Program-made: the position numbers and the translations under genes
The notes under the pieces: model-generated
Told to the model about the DNA's origin: nothing
Seen by the model: the letters and a program-made list of their open reading frames with translations, nothing else
Database searches by the model: none
Part shown: positions 20,203 through 28,898 of the stretch, piece by piece
How positions within the stretch are numbered: position 1 is the first letter of the stretch
Layout: every line of letters begins with the position of its first letter
NCBI GenBank assembly: GCA_003134655.1
Contig: PLBY01000107.1
Coordinates: forward strand, 149,279 to 213,278
DNA: 64,000 bases
Direction: 5' to 3'
DNA from: Acidobacteriaceae bacterium
GTDB lineage: Bacteria > Acidobacteriota > Terriglobia > Terriglobales > Acidobacteriaceae

Positions 20203-20241
20203 TTGATTCCTGCGGGGTTTTGCACTACACTGTAGTGCATG
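20203..20241 (+). promoter_or_regulatory. vapBC promoter-operator, apparently leaderless
   Basis: TTGATT (20203-20208), a 17-nt spacer and TACACT (20226-20231) fit a sigma-70 promoter. Transcription would begin about 7 nt later, at the A of the vapB ATG (20239). A perfect 19-bp palindrome, TGCACTACACTGTAGTGCA (20221-20239), overlaps the -10 box and the start codon, and no Shine-Dalgarno sequence precedes the ATG. The layout fits autorepression by the VapB(C) complex and a leaderless mRNA. Confidence 0.65.
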
Positions 20242-20535
20242 AAGACTGAAGTATACAGTTGGCGTCTATCGGCTGAGAGAAAGGCCGAACTCGAGGAAGA
20301 AGCGCGCCGCGAGGGCGCGTCGCTTTCCACGTTGCTGGACCGCGTAACCCGTGAGTGGCTTGCTGAACGCCGCAAGGGGCAGGTCGATGACGAGGCCGAA
20401 CAGGCCGCCATCCGGAAACGGGCTATGTCCGCGATCGGCTCCGTCGCCGGAGGAAATCCCGACCGCTCGTCGCGGTCTTCCCAAAGCGTCAAGGAACTCC
20501 TGAGAAAACGCTATGCCCGCCAGCGCTCTGATTGA
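20239..20535 (+). CDS. vapB: VapB-type antitoxin
   Basis: 98 residues. The N-terminus TEVYSWRLSAERKAELEEEARREGASLSTLLDRVTREWL fits a ribbon-helix-helix DNA-binding fold (beta strand, then two helices), which usually binds the operon's own promoter. The rest is charged and would wrap the toxin. The ATG sits inside a 19-bp palindrome and has no ribosome-binding site. The gene overlaps the toxin start by 23 nt, the usual arrangement for translational coupling. The family was assigned by fold pattern and neighbour, not by search. Confidence 0.8.
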   Translation: MKTEVYSWRLSAERKAELEEEARREGASLSTLLDRVTREWLAERRKGQVDDEAEQAAIRKRAMSAIGSVAGGNPDRSSRSSQSVKELLRKRYARQRSD

Positions 20536-20935
20536 TACAGGCGTCATCCTAGCCCTGATCGACCGTGACGATCGATGGCACACGCTATCGGTCGAGGCAT
20601 TCAACCGCTCTCGCTTGCCTTTGCTTACCACCGAGGCTGTGCTTGCCGAGGTTTTTCATCTCACCGAACGCAACCTTCGGGATGTCCGTGGCGTTTGGCG
20701 TCTCTTGCGCTCGGGAGCCATTCACATGTCTCCGATCACGAACGAGGAACTGCCTGACATTCAGGCCCTCATGGACGATTACGCAGATTGCCCAATGGAC
20801 TTCGCTGATGCCACACTGGTTCACCTCGGTGCTCGCGAACGCCTGAGCACGATCCTGACCATCGACCACGACGACTTTAACACCTACAGGCTTCCAGGCC
20901 GAAAAGTCTTCACGGTCCTTCCATCCCGGCCCTGA
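20513..20935 (+). CDS. vapC: VapC-type PIN-domain ribonuclease toxin
   Basis: 140 residues forming one PIN domain. The four acidic positions expected to bind Mg2+/Mn2+ are visible: D8 (LIDTGVI), E46 (LAEVFHL), D96 or D99 (MDFADA) and D118 (LTIDHDDF). PIN toxins cleave tRNA or rRNA and are neutralised by the antitoxin encoded just upstream, whose gene overlaps by 23 nt. It looks intact. Confidence 0.88.
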   Translation: MPASALIDTGVILALIDRDDRWHTLSVEAFNRSRLPLLTTEAVLAEVFHLTERNLRDVRGVWRLLRSGAIHMSPITNEELPDIQALMDDYADCPMDFADATLVHLGARERLSTILTIDHDDFNTYRLPGRKVFTVLPSRP

Positions 20936-21004
20936 ACGTAGTTCCCGTATGATGGGCGACCAAGTGAGGGACCCACAATAAAGAACGTCAACCTCAAGTC
21001 CGAT

Positions 21005-21313
21005 ATGCCTTCGGTTCAGGAAGCGCTGCAACGGCTAGACCGGGCGATTGCGCTTGCGCGCCAAGAGCGGCATTCTCTTCTTAAGGTAGTCCACGGGTAC
21101 GGATCGACCGGCGCTGGTGGAGACATTCGCATCGCCGTGCAGAGGCGTTTGCACGAACTGAGTGAGGGCGGGCAGATTCGCGGGTGCATTTTTGGAGAAG
21201 ACTGGTCGAAGACCGACGACGCGACGTGGCGTTTATTGCAGAAGGAGTCGGCATTGAAGAGCGATCCCGACCTGGGCCGACGCAACCATGGCATCACGAT
21301 CGTTTTGATCTGA
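21005..21313 (+). CDS. Smr-domain protein
   Basis: 102 residues from the ATG at 21005, dominated by an Smr domain: LLKVVHGYGSTGAGGDIRIAVQRRL contains the HGxGxxG-type core of this nuclease/nucleic-acid-binding family. Homologous proteins usually begin about nine residues earlier with a VNLK-like strand. Here that strand is encoded upstream (KNVNLKSDMPSVQEAL) but the only candidate start is an ATA at 20978, preceded by GAGGG at 20966-20970. Either AUA is used, the original ATG was mutated, or the shorter form is made. Function in the cell is unknown. It lies 69 nt after vapC. Confidence 0.75.
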   Translation: MPSVQEALQRLDRAIALARQERHSLLKVVHGYGSTGAGGDIRIAVQRRLHELSEGGQIRGCIFGEDWSKTDDATWRLLQKESALKSDPDLGRRNHGITIVLI

Positions 21314-21429
21314 GACTGCTTCGATTCCTTTCCTCCCGACCTCCGAGTGGTTGGTACCAGTCCGCGCTGCGCCTCTTACAGGGATGACCTGATTGACCCA
21401 CCCGCCCTGCATCAAGCCCTATAGAACAC

Positions 21430-23118
21430 ATGGCCGCGCCTGCTTCGAGTCAACCGGGTCGCTCCTCCTCCCCCCAAGGTTTCGTTGTTGTTCCCGGCAA
21501 GAAGCGACGCCGTCGCTGGCCCTGGGTTGCTGGACTGCTGCTGCTCGCGGCGGTAGCGATGCTCCTGGAAACTCGTCATCTCCTTACGCATGCTCAGCCC
21601 GTTTTGCGCGCCCGAGTCATTGAAACTCTCTCGGCGCGCTTCAAGACGAAAGTCGAACTAGCCGACCTTGACGTGGGGCTCGCCGACGGACTGAATGTCT
21701 CAGGCAAGGGACTGAAGATTTACGGTCCCACCGATCCCAGCCCGAGCGAACCGGGCGTGCAGGCGCTGATCAGTATTCGGGAATTTCGCTTCCGCACCGG
21801 GTTGGCGAGCCTGTTCCACTCGCCGATGCATGTGGCCACCGTTTATGTCAGAGGCATGGAACTGAACATTCCTCCCAGAGAAGACCAACGGCGGCTGAGC
21901 AACATGCGCGACAGTTCGGGCGAGAAGATCAACAAAATGAAGATGACGATCTTCGTGGACAAGTTTGTTTGCGAGGACACGCAGCTTGTCGTCAATACTT
22001 ACAAGCCGGGCAAGGAGCCGATCGTCTTCCAGATCAGCCATCTCGATATGAAGGAAATCGGACCCGGCCAGCCGCTGCGCTTCGACGCCACGCTGGTGAA
22101 TCCCAAGCCGGTCGGGAATATCCAGTCGACAGGATCGTTTGGCCCGTTCCGCGAAGACGCCCCACGCGAAACGGCGGTTGCGGGCGAGTACTCTTTTACG
22201 CAGGCCGATCTCGGAACGCTGCCGGGCATCGGGGGCATGCTCTCATCGACGGGCAAATATGGCGGGACGCTGGGGAAGATCGCAGTTTCCGGCGTGACCG
22301 ACACGCCCGATTTCCGTCTCGCCACGAGTGGCCATCCGGTGGCGCTGCACACCGACTTTCACGCGATCGTTGACGGCACCGATGGCGACACTTATCTCGA
22401 GCCGGTGCAGGCGCGCTTTCTGCATTCGTCGTTCACGGCGCGGGGCAAGGTGATTCGCATGCGGAATCCCGCGGGCCACGACATCGAACTCAGCGTCGTG
22501 ATGGATCACGCACGGGTCGAGGATCTACTGCAATTGGGCGTCAAGACTGATCCTCCGATCTTGAGTGGACCGGTTGTCATGCAAGCGAAAATGAGCATCG
22601 TTCCCGGAGCCGCGGATGTCGCCAACCGTTTAAAGCTCGACGGCACCTTCAAGATTGCTGCTGGACTTTTTTCCAATGAAAAGATTCAGGAGAGAATCGA
22701 CTCGCTGAGTCTGCGTAGCTGGGGCGAGCCCAGACAAGCAAAGGAGCACGGCGAAGTGGGAGTACCGTCAGAAATCGGTGGCGTATTCCGGCTCGACGAG
22801 GAGCTGTTTACATTTTCGCTGCTGCACTTTGCCGTGCCAGGGACCCATGCCGATGTCGCTGGCCAATACAGTCTGAACGGCGACATCTTCGATTTTCACG
22901 GTACCGCGAGACTCGATGCGAAACTCTCGCAAATGATGACGGGATGGAAATCCGTCTTGCTGAAACCGGTTGACCCGTTCTTCAGCAAGCATGGAGCGGG
23001 CACGGAACTGCCATTCAAGGTGACGGGCACGCGCTCCGAGCCGAGATTCGGGCTGGATCTCGGCCAGAAAGCGGAGGCTGCCCGCGAGCCGAGCCCGGTG
23101 CCTGCAAAATTCCACTGA
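21430..23118 (+). CDS. AsmA-like inner-membrane-anchored protein
   Basis: 562 residues. A Pro/Ser-rich and then basic N-terminus (KKRRRRW) is followed by one membrane helix (about 30-48), leaving a large periplasmic beta-rich domain. The first 100 residues after the helix (RVIETLSARFKTKVELADLDVGLADGLNVSGKGLKIYGP) match the AsmA/YhdP pattern, and the C-terminus has the AsmA-type SLNGDIFDFHGTARLDAKLSQM. Such proteins are implicated in lipid transport across the periplasm or in envelope maintenance. No Shine-Dalgarno sequence is apparent. It follows the Smr gene by 116 nt and converges on the next gene with a 10-nt gap. Confidence 0.75.
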   Translation: MAAPASSQPGRSSSPQGFVVVPGKKRRRRWPWVAGLLLLAAVAMLLETRHLLTHAQPVLRARVIETLSARFKTKVELADLDVGLADGLNVSGKGLKIYGPTDPSPSEPGVQALISIREFRFRTGLASLFHSPMHVATVYVRGMELNIPPREDQRRLSNMRDSSGEKINKMKMTIFVDKFVCEDTQLVVNTYKPGKEPIVFQISHLDMKEIGPGQPLRFDATLVNPKPVGNIQSTGSFGPFREDAPRETAVAGEYSFTQADLGTLPGIGGMLSSTGKYGGTLGKIAVSGVTDTPDFRLATSGHPVALHTDFHAIVDGTDGDTYLEPVQARFLHSSFTARGKVIRMRNPAGHDIELSVVMDHARVEDLLQLGVKTDPPILSGPVVMQAKMSIVPGAADVANRLKLDGTFKIAAGLFSNEKIQERIDSLSLRSWGEPRQAKEHGEVGVPSEIGGVFRLDEELFTFSLLHFAVPGTHADVAGQYSLNGDIFDFHGTARLDAKLSQMMTGWKSVLLKPVDPFFSKHGAGTELPFKVTGTRSEPRFGLDLGQKAEAAREPSPVPAKFH

Positions 23119-23128
23119 TGGCAGGGGC

Positions 23129-24085
23129 CTACGCTCCCTCGGGCACAGGAGGCGGCGTTATGGGGGCAGCGACCGCTACTGGCGCTGGCTGAGGAAATAC
23201 GGGTTCGACCACGACGACCGGCACGAGCATTCGCTGCTGCCAGTACGACACGGCGACTCCCCGCTGCCAGAAGCGCGGGATCAACAACAGAAGCAAGATG
23301 AGTTGGGCGACGATGAATGCCCCGACTACACTTTCGGGGGCCACGATCTTCATCCACATCCAGATGCCCCCCACCAGGACAATCGCCGCAACCATCGCCG
23401 CCAGCAGGTAACTTCCAAGCAGACGGCCCAGGCCGCGGAACGTATGCCGCAACCCAGTTGCAATGGACTTGCGCACCGCGCGCTGATCGTTCAGGACGAT
23501 GTCAGCCTCAGCGAGATCGAACCAGATGCGGAAGACGGTCATGATCAGAAAAATGATGAACAGTCCGATGAACTGAACTTCGGGTAGAAGCAGTTCGTTG
23601 GTGCTCTTCGCCGCTTTGCTTTCCAGCACGCCATGCAGACCGAACAGCGCCCCCGTCGCGATTCCCATGACGATGCCGGCCACAATCATCAGCCGGATGT
23701 ACCGCCACAGATTCCGCCCGCAGGCGCGAAAAAAATTCTCGCGCGGGAGCCGGTACGTCGAGGCGTATCCCAAAAACACGCCGGGCAGAAACAACGTGGT
23801 CGCGACCAGGAAGAGTACCGCAAAGAACATTGCTGGCCCGCGGGAAGCGATGGTCGGCCCGAACTCTGGCCGCGCAAACATGTCGATGAGCACGGTCAGC
23901 GAAAAGCCGTGCAGCAGGCGCTCAGAATGCAGGCTGTGGTCCAAAATCGTTCCGGCCTGGTTGACGAATGCGACGGTACCGAACAATCCGAGAAAAAGAT
24001 TCAGCACATAGAACCAGACGATATAACGCTTGTTGCGCAATACCATGCCCAAGCCGCTGCTCAAGAGACCTTTATTGTCACTCAT
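23129..24085 (-). CDS. Polytopic membrane protein of unknown function
   Basis: 318 residues with about six hydrophobic segments (starting near residues 22, 85, 133, 170, 222 and 255) and a Pro/Ala/Val-rich C-terminal tail (VFPQPAPVAVAAPITPPPVPEGA). GAGG lies 10 nt before the ATG. I recognise no catalytic motif. It could be a permease-like or envelope-organising protein typical of Acidobacteriota. The M1 peptidase gene lies 78 nt upstream on the same strand, so the two may be co-transcribed. Confidence 0.6.
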   Translation of the reverse strand: MSDNKGLLSSGLGMVLRNKRYIVWFYVLNLFLGLFGTVAFVNQAGTILDHSLHSERLLHGFSLTVLIDMFARPEFGPTIASRGPAMFFAVLFLVATTLFLPGVFLGYASTYRLPRENFFRACGRNLWRYIRLMIVAGIVMGIATGALFGLHGVLESKAAKSTNELLLPEVQFIGLFIIFLIMTVFRIWFDLAEADIVLNDQRAVRKSIATGLRHTFRGLGRLLGSYLLAAMVAAIVLVGGIWMWMKIVAPESVVGAFIVAQLILLLLLIPRFWQRGVAVSYWQQRMLVPVVVVEPVFPQPAPVAVAAPITPPPVPEGA

Positions 24086-24163
24086 GCGTAATTATCCTCA
24101 ATGCAAGCTGCAAATCGATATTGTCCGAAGAAGACGCATCAAAATCGGCGGAGGCGACTCTTC

Positions 24164-26251
24164 TCACACCGCCCACCACCCCAGGGCTTGGCTCAGGAAT
24201 TGGGTGATAAACAGCCAATAGTTCGCTATTTTGTGTGCCGGTTTGCCGTTGGCTTCGACTACGAAGCTGTTGTTGAAATCGTTGCGGTCGATCTGTACGG
24301 TGTGGTCGGGATCAAGTTCTGCCGACACGGCCTTAGCCTTTTTCTGGTAGCCGAAGCGTGTCCAGCGGCCCTTCCCGTCCCAATGCTCGCGGACCTTCTC
24401 GCCGTTATCAAACGTGATCTCGACTTCGACCGGCATGACGAAGTCTTCTTTGCGATGCAGTGTGACGTAGGACTGGTAAAGCGTGTCGTCCTTCGCGCCT
24501 TTCTTCGTGTCCTTCTTGTCCTTTTTGTCGTTCTTATCTTCGTACCAGTTCACGGGGAAAGAATTCACGTTGAGCACTTCGTAATCCAATACCTGCGAGC
24601 CGTAGACGGCCTGATCGAAGTACCAGCGCAAATCCTTGCCGGACACTTCCTCGATCGTTTTCAGGAAGTCTTCCTTCACCGGATGAGTGAAGCGATACTT
24701 CATGAAGTACGTATGCATCGCCTTCGCCATGGTCTCTTCCCCGACGATGCCTTCGAGCGTGAGCAGCACGCTGGCGGTCTTGCCATAGGTGACGCCGGCG
24801 TACGAGCCAGAAGTGGAGTAGTCATAAGCCTTTTGCGCCATAGGGTCGCGATCAGCTACTCCGATGTAGGTGAGCCTCTGAACTTCTCGCTCGCCAGCCG
24901 TCGCGCCTGCCATATTGACCACTGATGTGTTCTTGCCCAGAATCGAATCCATCACCTTGACTTCGGTGTAGCTGTTAATGCCTTCGTCCATCCAGGCGTC
25001 CTCAAATTCGTTGGTGGCCACCATGCCGTACCAGTACTGGTGTCCAAACTCGTGCTCCACCACCAACTCCACCAGGTGGAAGCCGTCCGGCATAAACCAG
25101 CTCGAGTCGCCGGTAATGAATGTCGGATACTCCATGCCTCCCGCCGCCGAGTCGGGTTCGGGATCGACCACGGTCAGGGTCTTGTAGGGATAGGGTCCGT
25201 AGAATTTCTCAAAGCGGTCGAGCGTGTCGCGCGTGATCTTCTCGTGCCGCTCTGCCTGGCTCCAGTGCGCGGGTTGCATCAGGAAGCGTAGCTTGATGGG
25301 TCCCATCTGCGACTGATACGTGCTCTCCCGTACTTTGTAGCGCGGGCTCGCGGTCCAGGCGAAGTCATGGATGTCGTCGCCGTGGTAGGTCACGGTCCGG
25401 GTATTGTCGGGATTGTTTTTTTCGTCGACCTGCACTCCGCTGGCGCCCACGACTTCATAGGCTGGCACCGTCAGCTTGACGTCATAGACTCCGAAGTCGG
25501 CGAAGAACTCGGTCGTGTTGTGATACTGGTGGCAATTCCAGGCTCCGTACCAAAACACGCCGACCTTGGGAAACCATTGACCCCCGAGTACGAAGTCCCG
25601 CTTCCATCCGGAACGTGCCTGAGTTTCGGGAAACTTGGTTTGAAACGCAATCTTGAACTGGACAAAAGCGCCCGGCGCGATGGGCTTGGCGAGCTTGAGG
25701 TCAACTACTGTCTTGTCATCTTTGTTGCCATCGTCGGGAGCAATGTACTGCAACTGCGAAGTCAGATCCCCCTGGCCGACTACTTCGAGGCTCTTGATGT
25801 CCTCTGAGCCGTAGAACTTGTCTTCCCAGGTCGCGTAGGAAGTGTCGCGGCTGCCCATGAGTTTGGAGTCACGCACGAACGTTGCCTTGGGCTGGAACGC
25901 ATTTTGATAGAGGTGGAAAGGGAAGTGGTCAAGCGCCTGCCCGGTCACATTGTGGTAGGTGAGCACTTCGGTCGCGTCGACGAGGTGTTTGTCGGCGTTG
26001 TACTTGGCGTCGATCTCGTAATGCACGACGCGCTCCGACATGGGTTTGTCGGAGTTGATGGCTAGCGTGGTGTCGGGGATAGAGATTCCTGAGGATGGAG
26101 CATCTTTGCCGCTCTTGGGCGCCGTAGGGGTCTTGACAGATGGAACCGCTGCTTGCGGAGCGGCTGCGGTCGCCGTCTTGCGGTTCATGAGTGCAGTGAG
26201 TCCGAGTGCCAACGCGGCAATCAAAACAACAATCTTCCAGCGAATCTGCAT
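24164..26251 (-). CDS. M1-family zinc metallopeptidase (aminopeptidase N-like), exported or membrane-anchored
   Basis: 695 residues from the ATG at 26251, chosen because AGGTGAGG precedes it and a signal anchor follows (MQIRWKIVVLIAALALGLTALM). The upstream ATG at 26359 gives a leader with no such features. The catalytic site is complete: HEFGH (H400, E401, H404) and, after the usual 18-residue gap, the third zinc ligand Glu in WMDEGINSYTE. GGMEYPTFIT fits the GxMEN-like substrate-binding loop, altered to GMEY. A Lys/Asp-rich stretch lies near residue 590. It should trim peptides in the periplasm or outside. It is divergent from the M17 gene. Confidence 0.88.
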   Translation of the reverse strand: MQIRWKIVVLIAALALGLTALMNRKTATAAAPQAAVPSVKTPTAPKSGKDAPSSGISIPDTTLAINSDKPMSERVVHYEIDAKYNADKHLVDATEVLTYHNVTGQALDHFPFHLYQNAFQPKATFVRDSKLMGSRDTSYATWEDKFYGSEDIKSLEVVGQGDLTSQLQYIAPDDGNKDDKTVVDLKLAKPIAPGAFVQFKIAFQTKFPETQARSGWKRDFVLGGQWFPKVGVFWYGAWNCHQYHNTTEFFADFGVYDVKLTVPAYEVVGASGVQVDEKNNPDNTRTVTYHGDDIHDFAWTASPRYKVRESTYQSQMGPIKLRFLMQPAHWSQAERHEKITRDTLDRFEKFYGPYPYKTLTVVDPEPDSAAGGMEYPTFITGDSSWFMPDGFHLVELVVEHEFGHQYWYGMVATNEFEDAWMDEGINSYTEVKVMDSILGKNTSVVNMAGATAGEREVQRLTYIGVADRDPMAQKAYDYSTSGSYAGVTYGKTASVLLTLEGIVGEETMAKAMHTYFMKYRFTHPVKEDFLKTIEEVSGKDLRWYFDQAVYGSQVLDYEVLNVNSFPVNWYEDKNDKKDKKDTKKGAKDDTLYQSYVTLHRKEDFVMPVEVEITFDNGEKVREHWDGKGRWTRFGYQKKAKAVSAELDPDHTVQIDRNDFNNSFVVEANGKPAHKIANYWLFITQFLSQALGWWAV

Positions 26252-26458
26252 GAAAAACCTCACCTGTATGGGCTGCGGCTTTGAATCATAGCGCAGGCGC
26301 TCGGGCGCCGCCACCTTGCGAGCATCAACCGCCCTGAAAGAGTACGTGCTCCTCAGCAAACCAGTTCAGACATTTTTCGCAGCAGCCCTCTGGCGCTTGC
26401 GCTTTTCCCTCCTGGCCGACGATACTGGAATCATTAAACTGATACCCGCAAGACAACT

Positions 26459-27970
26459 ATGAAAACGACCATTTCTCTCTCTACGCCCGCTGAACTGGAA
26501 ACCGAATCACTCGTCGCCGTGGTGCTGGACCACGCTGAGCCCGCGCCCAATGTCAAAGAGAAGGACAAGAAGCCGCAACTCAAAGTTGCCACCAACGATC
26601 CGGCGGTGCAATCCGTCGCTGCCGATCTGCTGGCAAGTGGCGAAGTCACGGGCAAGCCGTTTGAGACGAACCTTATGCACCGTCCAGTCACCCTGATGGC
26701 AAAGCGCTTGCTTCTGGTGTCGGGTGGCAGTGCGAAGAAGATATCGAGTTATGATCTGCGCCGAATCGCAGGCGCGGCCGTCCGTGCGCTCAAGTCCCGT
26801 GGAATTCGCAGCTTTGCGTTCATCGCTCCGCCCAGTATTCCCGCGGAAGAGGCTGTCCGCGCCATTGTGGAAGGCGCCCACGTAGGGAACTTCGACCCTG
26901 ACTACTACCGCAGTGACCGCAAAGATCAGAAGATTGATGCGCTCACCATCGTTACCAGCGGAGACAAATCTGCCCTCGAAAAGGCGGCGAACGAGGCGCA
27001 GGTGATCGGTGAATCGCAAAACTTCACGCGCGATTTGGTGAATGAACCTTCCAATCGCATGACGCCCACGATCCTGGCCGATCGCGCCAAGAAGATGTCG
27101 CAGGAAGTCGGCTTGAAATGCGAGGTCTACGGCGCCGATAAGATCAAAGAATTAAAGATGGGCGCATTCTGGAGTGTGGCGCAAGGTTCCGACGAACCGC
27201 CCGCGCTGATTGTTATGCGCTACGAGCCCGCGGGCGCGCCTGAAAAGCCGGTGCTGGGCCTGGTGGGGAAGGGAATTACCTTCGACACCGGCGGCATTTC
27301 GATCAAGCCCGCCGACGGCATGGAGAAGATGAAATACGACATGGCTGGCGGCGCAACCATGATCGGCGCCATGCGCGCCATCGCGCTCCTGAAGCCGAAA
27401 GTCAAAGTCATCGGCATCGTTTGCGCGACGGAGAATATGCCTTCCGGCAAAGCCCAGAAACCGGGGGACGTGCAGATCGCGATGTCGGGCAAGTCGATTG
27501 AGATCATCAACACCGACGCCGAAGGCCGCCTCGTGTTAGCTGACGGCCTCTTCTACGCGCGCCAACTCGGCTGCACCCATCTGGTCGATGCTGCTACGCT
27601 TACTGGCGCAGTCGTGGTCGCACTCGGCTACAACAATGCTGGAATTTTCGCCAACGACGACGATATGTACAACCGCTTCCACAGCGCGAACGCGAAAGCC
27701 GGCGAGAAGATGTGGCGCATGCCGCTGGATGACGAATACAAGGAGCACATCCGCTCGGGCATCGCGGACATCGTCAACTCGGGCGGACGCTGGGGCGGCG
27801 CCATCACCGCTGCCATGTTCCTGAAAGAATTCGCAGAAGAAACGCCGTGGATTCACCTCGATATCGCAGGCACCGCCTGGATGGAAGATCAGAAGCCGTG
27901 GATCGCGAAAGGCCCGTCCGGCATTGCTCTGCGCAGTCTGGTGGAGTTCGTGAAGAGTTTCGCGGGATAA
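26459..27970 (+). CDS. pepA: M17 leucyl aminopeptidase
   Basis: 503 residues, a normal length for cytosolic leucine aminopeptidases, which release N-terminal residues from peptides with two metal ions. The C-terminal catalytic domain is intact: GKGITFDTGGISIKPADGMEKMKYDMAGGA holds Lys and Asp ligands and NTDAEGRLVLADGL (about 350) is the family signature. The N-terminal domain begins directly at the ATG with no clear Shine-Dalgarno sequence. It is divergent from the exported M1 peptidase, with about 200 nt between them, suggesting a shared role in peptide use. A long imperfect hairpin repeat follows 7 nt after the stop. Confidence 0.95.
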   Translation: MKTTISLSTPAELETESLVAVVLDHAEPAPNVKEKDKKPQLKVATNDPAVQSVAADLLASGEVTGKPFETNLMHRPVTLMAKRLLLVSGGSAKKISSYDLRRIAGAAVRALKSRGIRSFAFIAPPSIPAEEAVRAIVEGAHVGNFDPDYYRSDRKDQKIDALTIVTSGDKSALEKAANEAQVIGESQNFTRDLVNEPSNRMTPTILADRAKKMSQEVGLKCEVYGADKIKELKMGAFWSVAQGSDEPPALIVMRYEPAGAPEKPVLGLVGKGITFDTGGISIKPADGMEKMKYDMAGGATMIGAMRAIALLKPKVKVIGIVCATENMPSGKAQKPGDVQIAMSGKSIEIINTDAEGRLVLADGLFYARQLGCTHLVDAATLTGAVVVALGYNNAGIFANDDDMYNRFHSANAKAGEKMWRMPLDDEYKEHIRSGIADIVNSGGRWGGAITAAMFLKEFAEETPWIHLDIAGTAWMEDQKPWIAKGPSGIALRSLVEFVKSFAG

Positions 27971-27977
27971 GACTTTA

Positions 27978-28049
27978 GCCACGGATTCGCACGGATTATC
28001 ACGGATATTTCCTTGGTGTTGATCCGTGAAAATGTGTGAAATCCGTGGC
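27978..28049. repeat. Imperfect hairpin made of CACGGAT units
   Basis: The left arm (27978-28006) has three CACGGAT-like units and the right arm (28021-28049) has the complementary ATCCGTG units, separated by about 14 nt. Outer parts pair perfectly (GCCACGGATT with AATCCGTGGC). It begins 7 nt after the pepA stop codon. Such 'ccacggatttcacacgg' repeats occur many times in Acidobacteriota intergenic DNA (recalled, not searched). It could end or protect the pepA mRNA. Confidence 0.6.
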
Positions 28050-28235
28050 GGCCGTTATTTCTTCCCACAAAGAAAATCGCGCGGCGAGCATTGAGGGAAA
28101 TCCGCGCGGTTGTTATAATCGAGAACGTTCCGCACGCTTCCGGCATTGGAGCAGTTTCGTTCGGTTGCGAATCCCGCCAAAATCAGCGTGAAGCGAACAG
28201 TCCTCGCAGCCTGCGGACAGCAGGTTCCGAAACGT

Positions 28236-28310
28236 GGCCAGGTAGCTCAGGGGTAGAGCGCAGCCCTGAAAAGGCTGGCGTCGGCGGTTCAATTCCGTCC
28301 CTGGCCACCA
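28236..28310 (+). tRNA. tRNA-Phe (GAA)
   Basis: A full cloverleaf: acceptor GGCCAGG/CCTGGCC, D stem GCTC/GAGC, anticodon stem CAGCC/GGCTG with loop CTGAAAA (anticodon GAA), T arm GGCGG-TTCAATT-CCGTC, discriminator A and an encoded CCA end. No intervening sequence. Confidence 0.97.
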
Positions 28311-28898
28311 TATTCCAAAGGACTTGGGCGCCCACTTTCTCCAGCCCAAGGCCTAGCCCAAGATACGTCACTGGAAACTGTTCGCTATTATGCTGCGGGA
28401 TATCCGTAGCTCGCCCCGAAGGAGTTGGAATTCCTGGCTCTTCAGAATCCGCTATTGTCATGCCCCCCATGGCTCAGTACAGAGTGTTGAAAACAGATAT
28501 AACGCCAACTATGCTTCGTAGCCCGCACGCGCTTCTTTCGACGTCGCTTGCCCTCCATCAAGCATTCGTCTCGTAAGCGGACATCAATCCTTGAAGCAGA
28601 CACCCCGCTCCGCTTGGTCGGCTCCGCGAATTGGAGAGCTTCACGATCTGTCCCGCAAGACCCTGCAACAAAAGCATTTACCAAAATCTGACCAGTTAAG
28701 TCCTCAACTGTCTTCGATGGCAGGGTTCGTGCACCTGGTGTCTCGGTCCCCCAAGCTCGTGTCGAGGCTGACAATGATCCACCAACAGTCGTCTTGCTCT
28801 TGCCGACCGTATTTGCCCCAGGCGAACACAGGTCTTTTGCCTCAAGAGCTTCCCCGGAGGGCCGAGAAGGAACGCAGAACAAAAACCCGGAGTAGAAC
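28311..28898. other. 588-bp gap after tRNA-Phe, no convincing gene
   Basis: Open frames of about 100-150 codons exist on both strands (28591-28902 plus; 28442-28900 minus), but none shows a recognisable domain, a good ribosome-binding site or conserved-looking composition. I looked for a tyrosine-recombinase C-terminus because tRNA genes are common integration sites and found none. The promoter of the signalling genes starting at 28899 is probably here. Confidence 0.45.

Noticed and set aside
24101-24925. 274-codon plus-strand frame over the M1 peptidase gene
   Set aside because: Antisense to the catalytic region of the peptidase; no independent support.
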